Notes under the pieces: model-generated | Database searches by the model: none | The model's input: the letters and a program-made list of their open reading frames with translations, nothing else | What the model was told of the DNA's origin: nothing | Shown: positions 27,880-37,514 of the stretch, one piece after another | How the letters are laid out: each line of letters starts with the position of its first letter | How positions within the stretch are numbered: the first letter of the stretch is position 1 | Program-made: the position numbers and the translations under genes | NCBI GenBank assembly: GCA_031292575.1 | Contig: JARLGX010000003.1 | Location: forward strand, 1 to 64,000 | DNA from: Paludibacter sp. | GTDB taxonomy: Bacteria; Bacteroidota; Bacteroidia; Bacteroidales; Paludibacteraceae | DNA length: 64,000 bases | Reading direction: 5' to 3'

Positions 27880-28480
27880 AATATTAAATTAGAAGAAATT
27901 TTACATGACAAAGATAAACAATAGCTTGTAAATATCAGATAAATAGACTATTGTAGCAGTTGGTTTGTTATTGTAGTAATTTTTACTGCAATTTTTATTC
28001 ATAAGTTCCCGGAAGCTGAATAAGAATGTTTGAAATACGTTTAGTAACATTCAACGGAATAACCTATAATATAAAACGATAACTTTTTATAAATTAGAGT
28101 TTTGACTTAAAAAAATTGTTATTGTTGTATGTCGGTAATAATAACTTTATTATTCTCAATATATTATTTTTTGAAAATATAAAAAAAGTATAGTCAGCTC
28201 TATTAAAATTGCATTTATTAGGAAATATGTGAAAAATATGTTTAGAAATATTATGTTTATTTTAGCATTACAGCTATTTATTTATTATATTTTAACTATA
28301 TTGAGTTGAACATTTTGATTCAAAAACTAAAGTTATAGTAAAATATTTGACAAAGTTCAATGAAGTTTAACTTTAAAGTCGCGTTTTATTTCTAATAAAA
28401 TATATTAAAATACTGAATATTAGCATATACCAATAGAATAAAAGCTTGAATATTTAGTATTCAAAAAGTTGAGGGCAAAA
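27880..28480. other. Non-coding spacer between OmpA-family and beta-helix genes
   Basis: No gene-like frame is seen in this very AT-rich stretch. The only supportable items are the promoter box at 27909-27916 and the palindromic terminator at 28481-28510, reported separately. Confidence 0.4.
27909..27916 (-). promoter_or_regulatory. Promoter -7 box for the beta-helix gene
   Basis: Minus-strand TATCTTTG is a perfect match to the Bacteroidota TAnnTTTG box, 29 nt upstream of the start codon at 27879. A convincing -33 TTTG is not visible. Confidence 0.45.
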
Positions 28481-28510
28481 AAAATCTCCAATGTATACAT
28501 TGGAGATTTT
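28481..28510. terminator. Perfect 30-bp palindrome, terminator of the OmpA-family gene
   Basis: The two 15-base halves are exact reverse complements (AAAATCTCCAATGTA and its complement), with A- and T-runs at the ends. It begins 26 nt past the stop codon of the minus-strand gene and would terminate transcription from either side. Confidence 0.75.
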
Positions 28511-28535
28511 TAGTTAATAGAAATTAACTGCATTT

Positions 28536-29819
28536 CTAATTCACCGGAATAAACCGAAACTCAACAAGTCGATTCTTTTTACGACCATCTTCGGTGTCGT
28601 TAGTATCAATTGGTTTTGTATTTCCATTTCCTGAAATAATTATACTTGACGCTGGAACATTTTTATCTAATAAATAATTTCTTACAGCATTTGCTCTTCT
28701 CACCGATAATGTTTTATTATATTCTTCAGTTCCAATAAAATCGTTATATGCAGACACAGCCAATTTGATTGAAGTTTTATTTTCCAACAAAATTGAGGCA
28801 ATTTTATCTAAAAGTGAATATGAATCCGTAGATATAACATCCGAATCGAATTCAAACTCAATATTCTGTATAGAATCTGAGTCTAAACCAAGATTCATAG
28901 GCGAAATAATAGCATTCTCTTTTATTATTTTCTTTATTTGTTTTTTTATGGCTTCATTATCAGCTTCTATTGTTTTAATATGCTTCAATGTCTCAATTGT
29001 ATTTTCATCGGTAGTTTTATCCTTGCCCTGAAATAGTTTTGTATAGTATTCACCTATCGGCATATTTCGTGCATGTTTCTTGAAGCCATTTGCATTCAGT
29101 TTATAGCGAAAACCAACAGTTGCCGTGAAGGCGTCGCAATATCCTTTTGCCCAACTGATTCCGCCTAAATTACCTCTGTCGTAATAACGATATTGAACTT
29201 CAGCTCCCAATGCAAAAGATTTAGTTAAGTTGTATTCCATATTTAATCCAATTTTGGCCATTAAAGTAATAGGAACAACATGATTTGAATCGGGTATTGT
29301 TTTATTATTAGCATCCGATAATTTAAAATGGTAGAAACCTACACCTACACCCAAATCGCCGTAAATATCCAATTTATTCCAAAATCCCGATCGGTAAGAA
29401 GCATATAAGTTAGATAAATTTACTGATGAATAAATTATTGCATCGTGAGTATATCCATCTAGGGTTCCTATTTGGGTGGAATTTATGTGATATTGGTGTC
29501 CGTAAGGATTATAATTGTATTCCAATCCAAGTCCGACAAGCGGATTAATTGAGTATTCCAACGTTCCACCATAGATTAAATGAACCGTGGCACTATTACT
29601 TAAAGGACCCGGAATTACGCGAAAATAATTTCCGCCCGCCTTAATACCAATAGACCAATGCGATAGTGGAACGTATGTACAAAAATTTTGGTTCAAGGAA
29701 TCTTCTTCCTCAGCAGATAATGTATTATATACTAAATGTGCAGGCATTTTAATTACCTCCTGGGCACTAGCATACACAATTGAAAAGGTCAAAAACAACA
29801 AATAGAATAATCTTTTCAT
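28536..29819 (-). CDS. OmpA-family outer-membrane protein
   Basis: A signal peptide (MKRLFYLLFLTFSIVYASAQ) is followed by an eight-stranded-barrel-like region (WSIGIKAGGNYF, GLGLEYNYNPYG, ALGAEVQYRYYDRG, ATVGFRYKL). A helical linker follows (about 255-310), then a C-terminal OmpA/MotB peptidoglycan-binding domain with the signature SVRRANAVRNYLLD and RKKNRLVEFRF. It would tie the outer membrane to the cell wall. It stands between the two EPS clusters, as OmpA-like genes often do in this phylum, but a direct part in EPS export is not shown. Confidence 0.88.
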   Translation of the reverse strand: MKRLFYLLFLTFSIVYASAQEVIKMPAHLVYNTLSAEEEDSLNQNFCTYVPLSHWSIGIKAGGNYFRVIPGPLSNSATVHLIYGGTLEYSINPLVGLGLEYNYNPYGHQYHINSTQIGTLDGYTHDAIIYSSVNLSNLYASYRSGFWNKLDIYGDLGVGVGFYHFKLSDANNKTIPDSNHVVPITLMAKIGLNMEYNLTKSFALGAEVQYRYYDRGNLGGISWAKGYCDAFTATVGFRYKLNANGFKKHARNMPIGEYYTKLFQGKDKTTDENTIETLKHIKTIEADNEAIKKQIKKIIKENAIISPMNLGLDSDSIQNIEFEFDSDVISTDSYSLLDKIASILLENKTSIKLAVSAYNDFIGTEEYNKTLSVRRANAVRNYLLDKNVPASSIIISGNGNTKPIDTNDTEDGRKKNRLVEFRFIPVN

Positions 29820-30069
29820 GATTTTTTTTATTTTAAAAATATAATAAATTGAATTTGGGTTTGTAATTTACTGCAACTATAATTTTCAATTAAAATTGGT
29901 CATGCATTTATCCTTTTTATTAAGAGATTACAACTTTCATGGTTTATCCCTGCAAAATTAGTCAAATAATCAAACATTTGAGTCAGCACATTATTTTATG
30001 TTGTACTTTTTCAAATGGATTTGGCATGCAATTTCAAACCGTGCTACATTGAACCAATACAATCCAGAT

Positions 30070-30831
30070 TTATTTATATTTAATTAAACGTGGCATCAAA
30101 TACTGTGGAATTTTTCTGGTAATTTTGCAACCCAACGTAAACACGCCCCATAATTTATACAATTTAATAATCTGTAAGTCTTCGGTAGATTTTACTTTTT
30201 GAAGGCTTGCAGTAGTACTCTTACCTCCCATACGCATTTTAACTACCCACTCATTAAAGAATACTTTTTTAATCTGATCATTTGTAAACCAACCCAAAGT
30301 TATTCCATAATCACCAGCAATTGAATACTTTGTTTTATACATACCATATTTTTCAAAAACTTCTTTTTTTACATAAATAGTGGTATGTAAAGGAACCCAG
30401 CCAAAATGAAGATATATTTTGTGAAAAGGTTTAGCAGAATATATACGTTTCACTTTATTTGTATTTTCTTTATCTACATATTGTCCATTGGCATATACTA
30501 AATCAGCATTCGTTTTTTTGAAAACATCAACCATTTTCTCTACGGTAGTTGTATCGTAAAATAAATCATCGGAATGAAGTATTCCAATAATATTGCCCGT
30601 TGCTTGTGATATCCCCTTATTGAGTGCTTCATAAGGACCATTGTCCACTTCGGATTTATAATAAGCTAAATCATTTTGATAAGGTTCTATCTGTTTTTGC
30701 GTTCCGTCAGTTGAACCACCATCTATTATTATATGTTCAATTTCGTGGTAGGTTTGATTTCTAACAGATTGAATGCAACTTTCTATAAAAGACTTGTTAT
30801 TCAAAACAATAGTAATTATAGACACTTTCAT
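30070..30831 (-). CDS. GT2-family glycosyltransferase
   Basis: The short GT-A enzyme opens MKVSIITIVLNNKSFIESC and has IIIDGGSTDGTQ, the DNGPYEALNKGI block and HSDDLFY with the metal-binding acidic pair. This subgroup commonly transfers sugars in colanic-acid-like pathways (WcaA/WcaE-like). It is the last gene of cluster 2, 10 nt after its neighbour. Confidence 0.88.
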   Translation of the reverse strand: MKVSIITIVLNNKSFIESCIQSVRNQTYHEIEHIIIDGGSTDGTQKQIEPYQNDLAYYKSEVDNGPYEALNKGISQATGNIIGILHSDDLFYDTTTVEKMVDVFKKTNADLVYANGQYVDKENTNKVKRIYSAKPFHKIYLHFGWVPLHTTIYVKKEVFEKYGMYKTKYSIAGDYGITLGWFTNDQIKKVFFNEWVVKMRMGGKSTTASLQKVKSTEDLQIIKLYKLWGVFTLGCKITRKIPQYLMPRLIKYK

Positions 30832-30841
30832 ATTTATTTGA

Positions 30842-31738
30842 TTATTTAATTGTTTGATTTTTATTTATAAATTTCAATATTGCATCTTTGTCATTATTAA
30901 ATTGACTTTTAAGCTCATAGATTTTTGTATCTACTAAAAAACGATACCATAAACCCTGTTGAAAATGCCATATCAAACCTTGCTTTCCATCTAAAAAACC
31001 GCGAAGTAAAATGTATCGATAGATAAAATTGATAAAAGGGCGTACAAATAGAGGGAAATTCATGTATTTCAGTTTCAACCATCTTTTACGCTCTGCATCA
31101 TTTCCCCAAAATTTTGCCGAAACACTTTTTTCAACTTGTAAACTTGAATGTGTCAAAAAAAAATCTTTAGCTTCGCGACTTGCATAATCATTATGCTTGG
31201 CTATCCACCACGATAAATCATTCAGGTTATTATCCACAAAGTCCAGTTGAAGTTGCACTGCTGAGCCTTCACTTAAAATAATGTGCTCATCCATCCAGCG
31301 ATTCTCACATTTACCAATACCGGTTCTAAAAATTCTCAAATTCCATTTTGGATACCAACCTCCGTGCAAAAGAGGTTTCCCCATAAAAATAATTTTTCTG
31401 CTTACCAAAAGCCCTGTAACCGTACTCGGTAAATCCAATAATTTTTGATGCAAATTGATATTATTTTTGTTATCAATATATTCATCGGCATCAATTCGTA
31501 GTATCCAATCAGATTCAATATCGCAGGTATTTAACGCCCAATTAAACTGGGTTGCCTGATTCACAAACCTATTTTGAATCACTTTTACACCAAATTCATT
31601 TACAATTTCAATTGTCCTGTCATTGCTAAAAGAATCTACAACATAAATTTCATCAACAATTCCTTTTAGTGAATTGATACATCGGGCTATGTGAAGTTCT
31701 TCGTTATATGTGAGAATAATTGCAGCAATTGTTGACAT
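30842..31738 (-). CDS. GT2-family glycosyltransferase, WaaE/KdtX-like
   Basis: Opens STIAAIILTYNEELHIARCI, with VVDSFSNDRTIEI and the acidic motif LRIDADEYID. RWMDEHIILSEG in the middle is the signature of the WaaE/LgtF-type subgroup (beta-1,4-glucosyltransferase-like). A hydrophobic C-terminal section with many aromatics may associate with the membrane. The stop of the upstream gene is 2 nt away. Confidence 0.88.
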   Translation of the reverse strand: MSTIAAIILTYNEELHIARCINSLKGIVDEIYVVDSFSNDRTIEIVNEFGVKVIQNRFVNQATQFNWALNTCDIESDWILRIDADEYIDNKNNINLHQKLLDLPSTVTGLLVSRKIIFMGKPLLHGGWYPKWNLRIFRTGIGKCENRWMDEHIILSEGSAVQLQLDFVDNNLNDLSWWIAKHNDYASREAKDFFLTHSSLQVEKSVSAKFWGNDAERKRWLKLKYMNFPLFVRPFINFIYRYILLRGFLDGKQGLIWHFQQGLWYRFLVDTKIYELKSQFNNDKDAILKFINKNQTIK

Positions 31739-31740
31739 GG

Positions 31741-32298
31741 TTAGTTGATTATTTCTCTGTTTTTGATAAATTTTGCAGGATTGCCTCCAACTACAGTCCA
31801 GGCAACTACATCATTAAAAACTGCTGAACGTGCTGCCACTACAGCTCCTTGACCGATATTGACCCCTGGGCCTATAAAAGCATCAGCTGCCACCCAAACC
31901 TGATCTTCCAACACGATCGACTTTAGAATTAATGGGTGTTTTGAATTTGTTATATCATGACTTGAAGAACATAAATAGGTTTTTTGAGAAACAGTGGTAT
32001 TTGCTCCAATGCTAATTTTACCTTGATTATAACATTCAACTGTTGGACCCAAGCACGAATATTCTCCCACTTCGAGATTCCAGGGAGCCCATATTTTTAC
32101 ACTTGCATAAATGTTGACATGTGAAGATAACTTAGCACCAAAAATTTTAAGAATAAAATTGCGCCAGAGACGAAAAAACTTTAACCCAAACGGACGAAAA
32201 AGCAGCCAATAAGAAATATTCCATAATGCTCTGCCAATTTTATTAGACAAACTAAAACTGGATTCATATTTCGACAAATCAATTTTTTGTTGATTCAT
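31741..32298 (-). CDS. WcaF-like sugar O-acetyltransferase
   Basis: A 185-residue hexapeptide-repeat protein with the order typical of putative colanic acid acetyltransferases: an N-terminal aromatic-rich helix (GRALWNISYWLLFRPFG), KIWAPWNLEVGEYSCLGP, CSSSHDI (probable catalytic His), and VWVAADAFIGPGVNIG followed by VVGGNPAKFIK. It would O-acetylate a sugar of the cluster 2 unit. It is tightly packed in the operon, 3 nt after the methyltransferase gene. Confidence 0.88.
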   Translation of the reverse strand: MNQQKIDLSKYESSFSLSNKIGRALWNISYWLLFRPFGLKFFRLWRNFILKIFGAKLSSHVNIYASVKIWAPWNLEVGEYSCLGPTVECYNQGKISIGANTTVSQKTYLCSSSHDITNSKHPLILKSIVLEDQVWVAADAFIGPGVNIGQGAVVAARSAVFNDVVAWTVVGGNPAKFIKNREIIN

Positions 32299-32301
32299 AC
32301 G

Positions 32302-32922
32302 TTAGATTTTTGAATTAATTACCATAGATTTCCATATAAATGGCACTCTGCCACAACCTTTAAAATCAATTATTTCAAATCCGTTTTCAACAAATAATAC
32401 TTTGAGAGTATTGTACGACCAGAATTTAATATGACCACCATCCCAAAGCGCAGTAAAATGTTTGTCCCATGCATTAAAAATTGAAAGCATCAAGTTTTTC
32501 AAATAGCCATGATAGGGTGTGGAAATAATCAGATTTCCACCTGATGATTTTTCTAAAATTGCTTTACAGAACTGAATATATCGACGTGGGTCATATAAAT
32601 GTTCAATTACTTCCGTAGAAATAATTGTCTTAAATTTTATATCAATCAACTCATTAGGCAGTTCATCCTTCGTTAAATCCTGAATATAGAAACGACCTTG
32701 ATTTATGCTGTTAGCAATTTCAATTCCTGAAAACGATGCATCAATGCCATACACATTGTAGCCTTTACTGATCAAATAATTAGCAAACGATCCATTACCA
32801 CAACCGACATCGAGTATTGGAGAACCATCTGAAGGCAACATTTTTAAAATCGGAATCATAAAATAAGAGTGGGCTTCCGTTAGTTTCTCGTCATTCCAAT
32901 TGTAATCTTTATATACTGGCAT
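32302..32922 (-). CDS. Class I SAM-dependent methyltransferase
   Basis: Motif I is ILDVGCGNGSFANYL, with VYGIDAS after it and TIISTEVIEHLYDP in the motif II region: a UbiG/COQ5-like Rossmann methyltransferase. In this setting it probably methylates a sugar or a lipid-linked intermediate. The frame opens at a TTG at 32931, but the ATG at 32922 (MPVYKDYNW) is preferred (206 residues). Confidence 0.87.
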   Translation of the reverse strand: MPVYKDYNWNDEKLTEAHSYFMIPILKMLPSDGSPILDVGCGNGSFANYLISKGYNVYGIDASFSGIEIANSINQGRFYIQDLTKDELPNELIDIKFKTIISTEVIEHLYDPRRYIQFCKAILEKSSGGNLIISTPYHGYLKNLMLSIFNAWDKHFTALWDGGHIKFWSYNTLKVLFVENGFEIIDFKGCGRVPFIWKSMVINSKI

Positions 32923-32958
32923 ATTTATCAATTTTATTCAAACAAATACATTCCGAAT

Positions 32959-34044
32959 CTACAATATCTGGCAATAAAATGAAAACAATTTCTCTGTTAA
33001 ATCTTTTATTTCATACTTTTCTTTCACCAACTTTTTACCTTGCAATCCCATCGTTTTAAGTTGATCGGGCGTTGAGTTTACCGCTTCAGTTAATGCCCGA
33101 GTCAGGTTAGCTACATTTAAATCGATCCACCATCCGCATTTAAATGTTTCCAATTCCTGCCAGGGAGTTCCGGTAGTAGTTATTACAGGTAATCCGGTAG
33201 CTAATGCCTCCGGAACCACAAATCCGAAATTTTCACTGTATGTGGATAACACAAACAAATCCGATTGTTGCATAAGTTCCCATTTTGATTCGCCATAAAT
33301 ACCACCTACAAATTCAAACTGATTTGAAACATTTCGTTGAACTGTAAGCTTTTTTAATGAGTCTATATAAGTTGAACTACCTTCACCGGCTATTGTTATT
33401 TTCAAGTAACTAAGTTGTAATTTGGCAACGGCTTCAATCAAAAATTCAATTCCTTTTTTGTGATGGATTCTCGAAAGAAATAAAATATTTTGTACATTAT
33501 TCCATTCAGTCTTTTCTTTAGCATGACTTATTTCAATACCATTAGGAATAACACAGGCGGGTTGGTTATATCCCAATTTTCTGATTTGATCCAATTCTGA
33601 TTTTGCAGTAGCGTGCAAAAAATCAACGTTATTTAATGCCTTTCGCTGGTATAATACTAATCCTATTTTCTTTTTGAATGAATGCCGGTTCAGAATATAA
33701 GGTTCTAACATTCCGTGGGGAGAAAGTAATACTTTAATACCCAATTGTTGTGCTGCCTTTTGAAATAACCATATTTGTGGTTCCCATATACCATTAATGT
33801 GCACGATATCAGGTTTTTCATCCTCCAAAAGCTTACGAAATTTCTTTTTTAATGTAATTAAACGGATTAATGAAAGATTGAGAAAATGGACTTTCACTCC
33901 AATTATTTCTGTTGCATTTGGAGATGTACCGGTAACTACAACCAAATCGACCATTTTTTTCAATTCGTCGGAAAATAAATGCATATAGACCGTAGGTCCT
34001 CCTGCAGATTTATCGATGGATGTAATAAAATGGATTACTTTCAT
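32959..34044 (-). CDS. GT4-family glycosyltransferase
   Basis: A retaining GT-B enzyme. It opens MKVIHFITSIDKSAGGPTVY, has SPHGMLEPY in the acceptor half and NILFLSRIHHKKGIEFLIEA, and ends with STYSENFGFVVPEALATGLPV (EX7E region). It is 361 residues, the usual length. Its ATG overlaps the stop of the upstream GT2 gene by 4 nt, so translation is probably coupled. Confidence 0.9.
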   Translation of the reverse strand: MKVIHFITSIDKSAGGPTVYMHLFSDELKKMVDLVVVTGTSPNATEIIGVKVHFLNLSLIRLITLKKKFRKLLEDEKPDIVHINGIWEPQIWLFQKAAQQLGIKVLLSPHGMLEPYILNRHSFKKKIGLVLYQRKALNNVDFLHATAKSELDQIRKLGYNQPACVIPNGIEISHAKEKTEWNNVQNILFLSRIHHKKGIEFLIEAVAKLQLSYLKITIAGEGSSTYIDSLKKLTVQRNVSNQFEFVGGIYGESKWELMQQSDLFVLSTYSENFGFVVPEALATGLPVITTTGTPWQELETFKCGWWIDLNVANLTRALTEAVNSTPDQLKTMGLQGKKLVKEKYEIKDLTEKLFSFYCQIL

Positions 34045-34862
34045 TTATTATTTTTCTTCGGATTAAAAAAAGAGTTCATTCTTCTTAATCCTTTGAACTT
34101 GATGAATCTTTTAAAATAGATTCGCATATTAGTTATTCTAAATAATATTTTTTCTATAAATGCAATGGCAGTATTTGTTTTCACATTAGACATCAACCTG
34201 CGATGCTCTTCATTCTGTAATATTTCATTTGAAGATAGTTGACCTGCTTGAATTGTGTATGATGCGCAAATCTGATTTATATATTTAAAATTTGTATTGG
34301 CTTCAATAGCTCTCAACCAAAAGTCTGTGTCTGCTACAAGCATATAATTTTCATTAAAGCCATTTAGCTTTAAAAACAATTGAGTTCTAAAGAGTGTGGC
34401 CTGCTGCGTAAACAGTACTATGTTTTCTGAAAGAAGGGCTTTAAAAGCTTTGAAACGAGGCGAAGATGTTTGTTCTCCAATAATTTTTCCACTTTCATCC
34501 ACATAGTTTACGCGGCCATATACAACATCAGCATTCGGATTATCATCCAGCTCAGCAAATAGTTTTGAGAAATCACTGTTCCAATAATCATCATCATTTA
34601 TATAGGTCATATACTTATAATCTTTTGCAAAAGTCAACAAAGCAAAATTCAATGCAGAATATATTCCTTTAGTATTTTGGGGCTCGGGAAGTATTTCTAC
34701 ATAAGGATGTGTAGATTTAATAAAGTTGCACATTGAAATTGGAGCAACTATAATATGCTTCACTCTTTTTCCACCAATATCTTTAACTGTTTCTATTGTG
34801 CGGGATAATGAAACTCTGTTTCCGAGTGTCGCTGTTACTACTAATGTATCGGTTATTTGCAT
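34041..34862 (-). CDS. GT2-family glycosyltransferase
   Basis: GT-A fold: TLVVTATLGNRVSLSRTI at the start, HIIVAPIS, and MTYINDDDYW as the metal-binding acidic motif. RFKAFKALLSENIVLFTQQ and VADTDFWLRAI follow, usual for the acceptor-side region of GT2 enzymes. The C-terminus is strongly basic. The last four bases overlap the start of the GT4 gene. Confidence 0.85.
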   Translation of the reverse strand: MQITDTLVVTATLGNRVSLSRTIETVKDIGGKRVKHIIVAPISMCNFIKSTHPYVEILPEPQNTKGIYSALNFALLTFAKDYKYMTYINDDDYWNSDFSKLFAELDDNPNADVVYGRVNYVDESGKIIGEQTSSPRFKAFKALLSENIVLFTQQATLFRTQLFLKLNGFNENYMLVADTDFWLRAIEANTNFKYINQICASYTIQAGQLSSNEILQNEEHRRLMSNVKTNTAIAFIEKILFRITNMRIYFKRFIKFKGLRRMNSFFNPKKNNK

Positions 34863-34980
34863 GTAAACTTATTAAATATACACATGAATACTTCCATTCA
34901 ATACTCTAAGCCTTTAAATATATTCATTTATAATCATATTGCTTTATAATATTTTTTAATCAGCTCTATAAACACTATCT

Positions 34981-36225
34981 CTATTTTTTTAAGATATAGT
35001 TTTGTTTTCTTAAAACCATCTTGTTGTATTTATTGAATCTTTCATATTCGACAATTATTAATGCAGCAAAAATTGGAAACGTAGTTCTCAATAAGCCGAG
35101 CGGAGAAAAAAGAAATGCCCAAATCATATCAATTAAACTTACAATTAATATTGGATAGATTTTAGGTCTGTATTTTGAATTTATAATAATTATATAATAC
35201 CGAAATAATTTAACGAACATAAAAAGTGTTGCTATAAATCCTATAATACCCGCATATGCCCAAGAACCTAATAACACTGAATGTGCAGGAATATAACCAA
35301 TTGATTTATAAGATGACATGCCATTTATTTTTGCATTTAAAGCCATGTAGATGCCATTTGGATCTTTTGCCCAAGAACCATGTCCCAAAATAGGTTTGTC
35401 TATTATAGCCTGAATAAGTACAAAAAAATCAGTTCGACCATGATAAATTAATTCAAATGGATTGTATGGATTTTTAGATCTGCTTAATTGAGTAAAAGCG
35501 TTACTCCCTCCAAATCCATGAAATAAAACCTGATTTACATAGTAAATATAGGCCAAATAAAAGACAACACCAATAAATAATATTAATCCGAAAATTTTCA
35601 AATAAGTAAATCTTATATTTTCAATTTTTAAATATAAGATAAATGATGAAACTATAAAAATCAATCCATTAGAGCGAGCATCTAAAGAAATACAAATAAA
35701 ACCGTATAACATAAATAAAATGGCTGTTATGCGTTTTATATTAAGGCTAAATAGGTAATAGCTTATTACCAAAAGTAAGGGATTTAGAAATACTACAAAA
35801 CGTGATTTGAAAATATTTGTGTTTTCTGCCCAGTTATATATAACGCTTAAATCACTATTACCAAATAGAAGTCTTATTACAAATAGGAAAAATAAATAAT
35901 AAATTATTCCATTGTTGTTTTTTGATATGTAATTAACGAGAAAGATAGTTGAAACTATCGAAAATAACATTAATGCCCAGCCTCGTAAGTAGTCCGTAGG
36001 AATACTATTATTGAATAAGTCACTAACAATTTGAGCAAGTAATAAAACAAGTAAACTTACTATGACAATTCTTAACCCCTTATACTTACGAATCAATTTT
36101 CTTTTATTAATAAAGGGGAATGTAACTAAAGCAATAACTTCGGCAAGCATTAACTTACCTACTATGTCAATTATTATCCTAGTTGTAACAGCATAAATTG
36201 AAAGGAATAATTTATTTCTATTCAT
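34981..36225 (-). CDS. Wzy-like O-antigen/EPS polymerase (cluster 2)
   Basis: A 414-residue polytopic membrane protein with about ten to twelve hydrophobic segments. A larger outside loop lies at about 250-310 and contains GHGSWAKDPNGIY and GYIPAHSVLLGSWAYAG; HS in such a loop is typical of the O-antigen ligase/polymerase family (Wzy_C). It would polymerise the cluster 2 repeat unit. The cluster 1 polymerase shows little similarity, as expected for different polymers. Confidence 0.83.
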   Translation of the reverse strand: MNRNKLFLSIYAVTTRIIIDIVGKLMLAEVIALVTFPFINKRKLIRKYKGLRIVIVSLLVLLLAQIVSDLFNNSIPTDYLRGWALMLFSIVSTIFLVNYISKNNNGIIYYLFFLFVIRLLFGNSDLSVIYNWAENTNIFKSRFVVFLNPLLLVISYYLFSLNIKRITAILFMLYGFICISLDARSNGLIFIVSSFILYLKIENIRFTYLKIFGLILFIGVVFYLAYIYYVNQVLFHGFGGSNAFTQLSRSKNPYNPFELIYHGRTDFFVLIQAIIDKPILGHGSWAKDPNGIYMALNAKINGMSSYKSIGYIPAHSVLLGSWAYAGIIGFIATLFMFVKLFRYYIIIINSKYRPKIYPILIVSLIDMIWAFLFSPLGLLRTTFPIFAALIIVEYERFNKYNKMVLRKQNYILKK

Positions 36226-36228
36226 TTA

Positions 36229-37476
36229 TTAGGTTTTTGTCAATAACTCTGTATATAATTTGGCAACCTCATTACCGTAGTTTTCCCAAGTATGTTCTGT
36301 ACTAATGGTTACTGACGCATTACGTCCTAATTTTTCGCGTAAATTTTCACTATTAATTAGAATTTTAATTGCATCAAAGAGTGCTTCGGATGAATCATCT
36401 GGTATGATCCAACCATTTTCTCCATGAACAATTGGCGATCCGCTTTTCGATGAAGTAATTACAGGTAAACCGGCTGCCATAGCTTCTTTTTGAGACTGAG
36501 CCCCACCATCACTGTAAGATGGGAAAATGTAAATGTCAGAGTTAGTCAAAAACGACTTTAAATCATCTTGAGGGACATGTCCATGCATTTTAACTCCAAC
36601 GTGATTTACAAACCATGCAGGAATATCATATTTTTCGGAAACAGAACCAATAATATCAATCTGAAATGCTATGTTTGCTTCAATCAACCTTTCAACGGCT
36701 TCAATTATAAGATTTGAACCCTTCCATCTCTGAAAGCTTCCAGTATAAAGTAATTTGACAGCATTATGAATACTATAATGTTGCTTTAAATTAACAAAGT
36801 CTTGCCGCACTCCTAAAGGTATCACATAAATTAATTGACTGTTAAATCCATACTCGATTAGACTATTTTTTACATACTCACAGCTAGTTAAAATGTAATC
36901 TGAGGTTTTACAATCATCTAAAACCATTTTCCATAAACCTGAATGTACATCAAAAGGCATTTTCATACCTCTATATGCCTTTGAAAGCTGATTGTATATT
37001 TCTAACGGATGTGCAGTACTTTGGTCTGATAACACAATCATACCTTTTCTTTTTGCTTTTTCAATTGCTCCGGAATTTCCCGCGGCCGTCCGTACATGAA
37101 AAATATCTGCATCTTTTATGTATTTCTTTGATTGCAGTCCAAATAATTTCCACCCTAAAAATATGGCTCTTTCGCGGTTTATTAATTTACTTTTAGACAG
37201 AATTAAAAGAAAATGCATTGAAAATTCTGCAAAAGAACAATGTTTAATTTTATCAAATTCTATTTCATCAGGTTTTCTTTTACGTAATCCATAAGAAATA
37301 TTTTTACGACCAACAAATCGTCCAAGTATATTTATAATCGTATCGGGTATATATTTAGATGGTACCCAACCGGTTATTACCTTCACATCAACACCTGAAT
37401 TCTTTATAGCTCTTGCACTCTCTATTAGATGTAGACGCCCTTGACCCGTAGAAATAATTACCTTAAGTTTATCCAT
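36229..37476 (-). CDS. GT4-family glycosyltransferase
   Basis: A GT-B enzyme of 415 residues opening LKVIISTGQGRLHLIESARA. The C-terminal half has KLLYTGSFQRWKGSNLIIEA, GHVPQDDL, IFPSYSDGGAQSQKEAMAAG and GWIIPDDSSE. A basic patch and a hydrophobic stretch in the N-terminal domain fit peripheral membrane binding. It lies between the flippase and polymerase genes of cluster 2, with 3 nt to the polymerase. Confidence 0.88.
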   Translation of the reverse strand: MDKLKVIISTGQGRLHLIESARAIKNSGVDVKVITGWVPSKYIPDTIINILGRFVGRKNISYGLRKRKPDEIEFDKIKHCSFAEFSMHFLLILSKSKLINRERAIFLGWKLFGLQSKKYIKDADIFHVRTAAGNSGAIEKAKRKGMIVLSDQSTAHPLEIYNQLSKAYRGMKMPFDVHSGLWKMVLDDCKTSDYILTSCEYVKNSLIEYGFNSQLIYVIPLGVRQDFVNLKQHYSIHNAVKLLYTGSFQRWKGSNLIIEAVERLIEANIAFQIDIIGSVSEKYDIPAWFVNHVGVKMHGHVPQDDLKSFLTNSDIYIFPSYSDGGAQSQKEAMAAGLPVITSSKSGSPIVHGENGWIIPDDSSEALFDAIKILINSENLREKLGRNASVTISTEHTWENYGNEVAKLYTELLTKT

Positions 37477-37514
37477 TATTAATTTCTATTACTCTTTATG
37501 AATATTGGAAATAA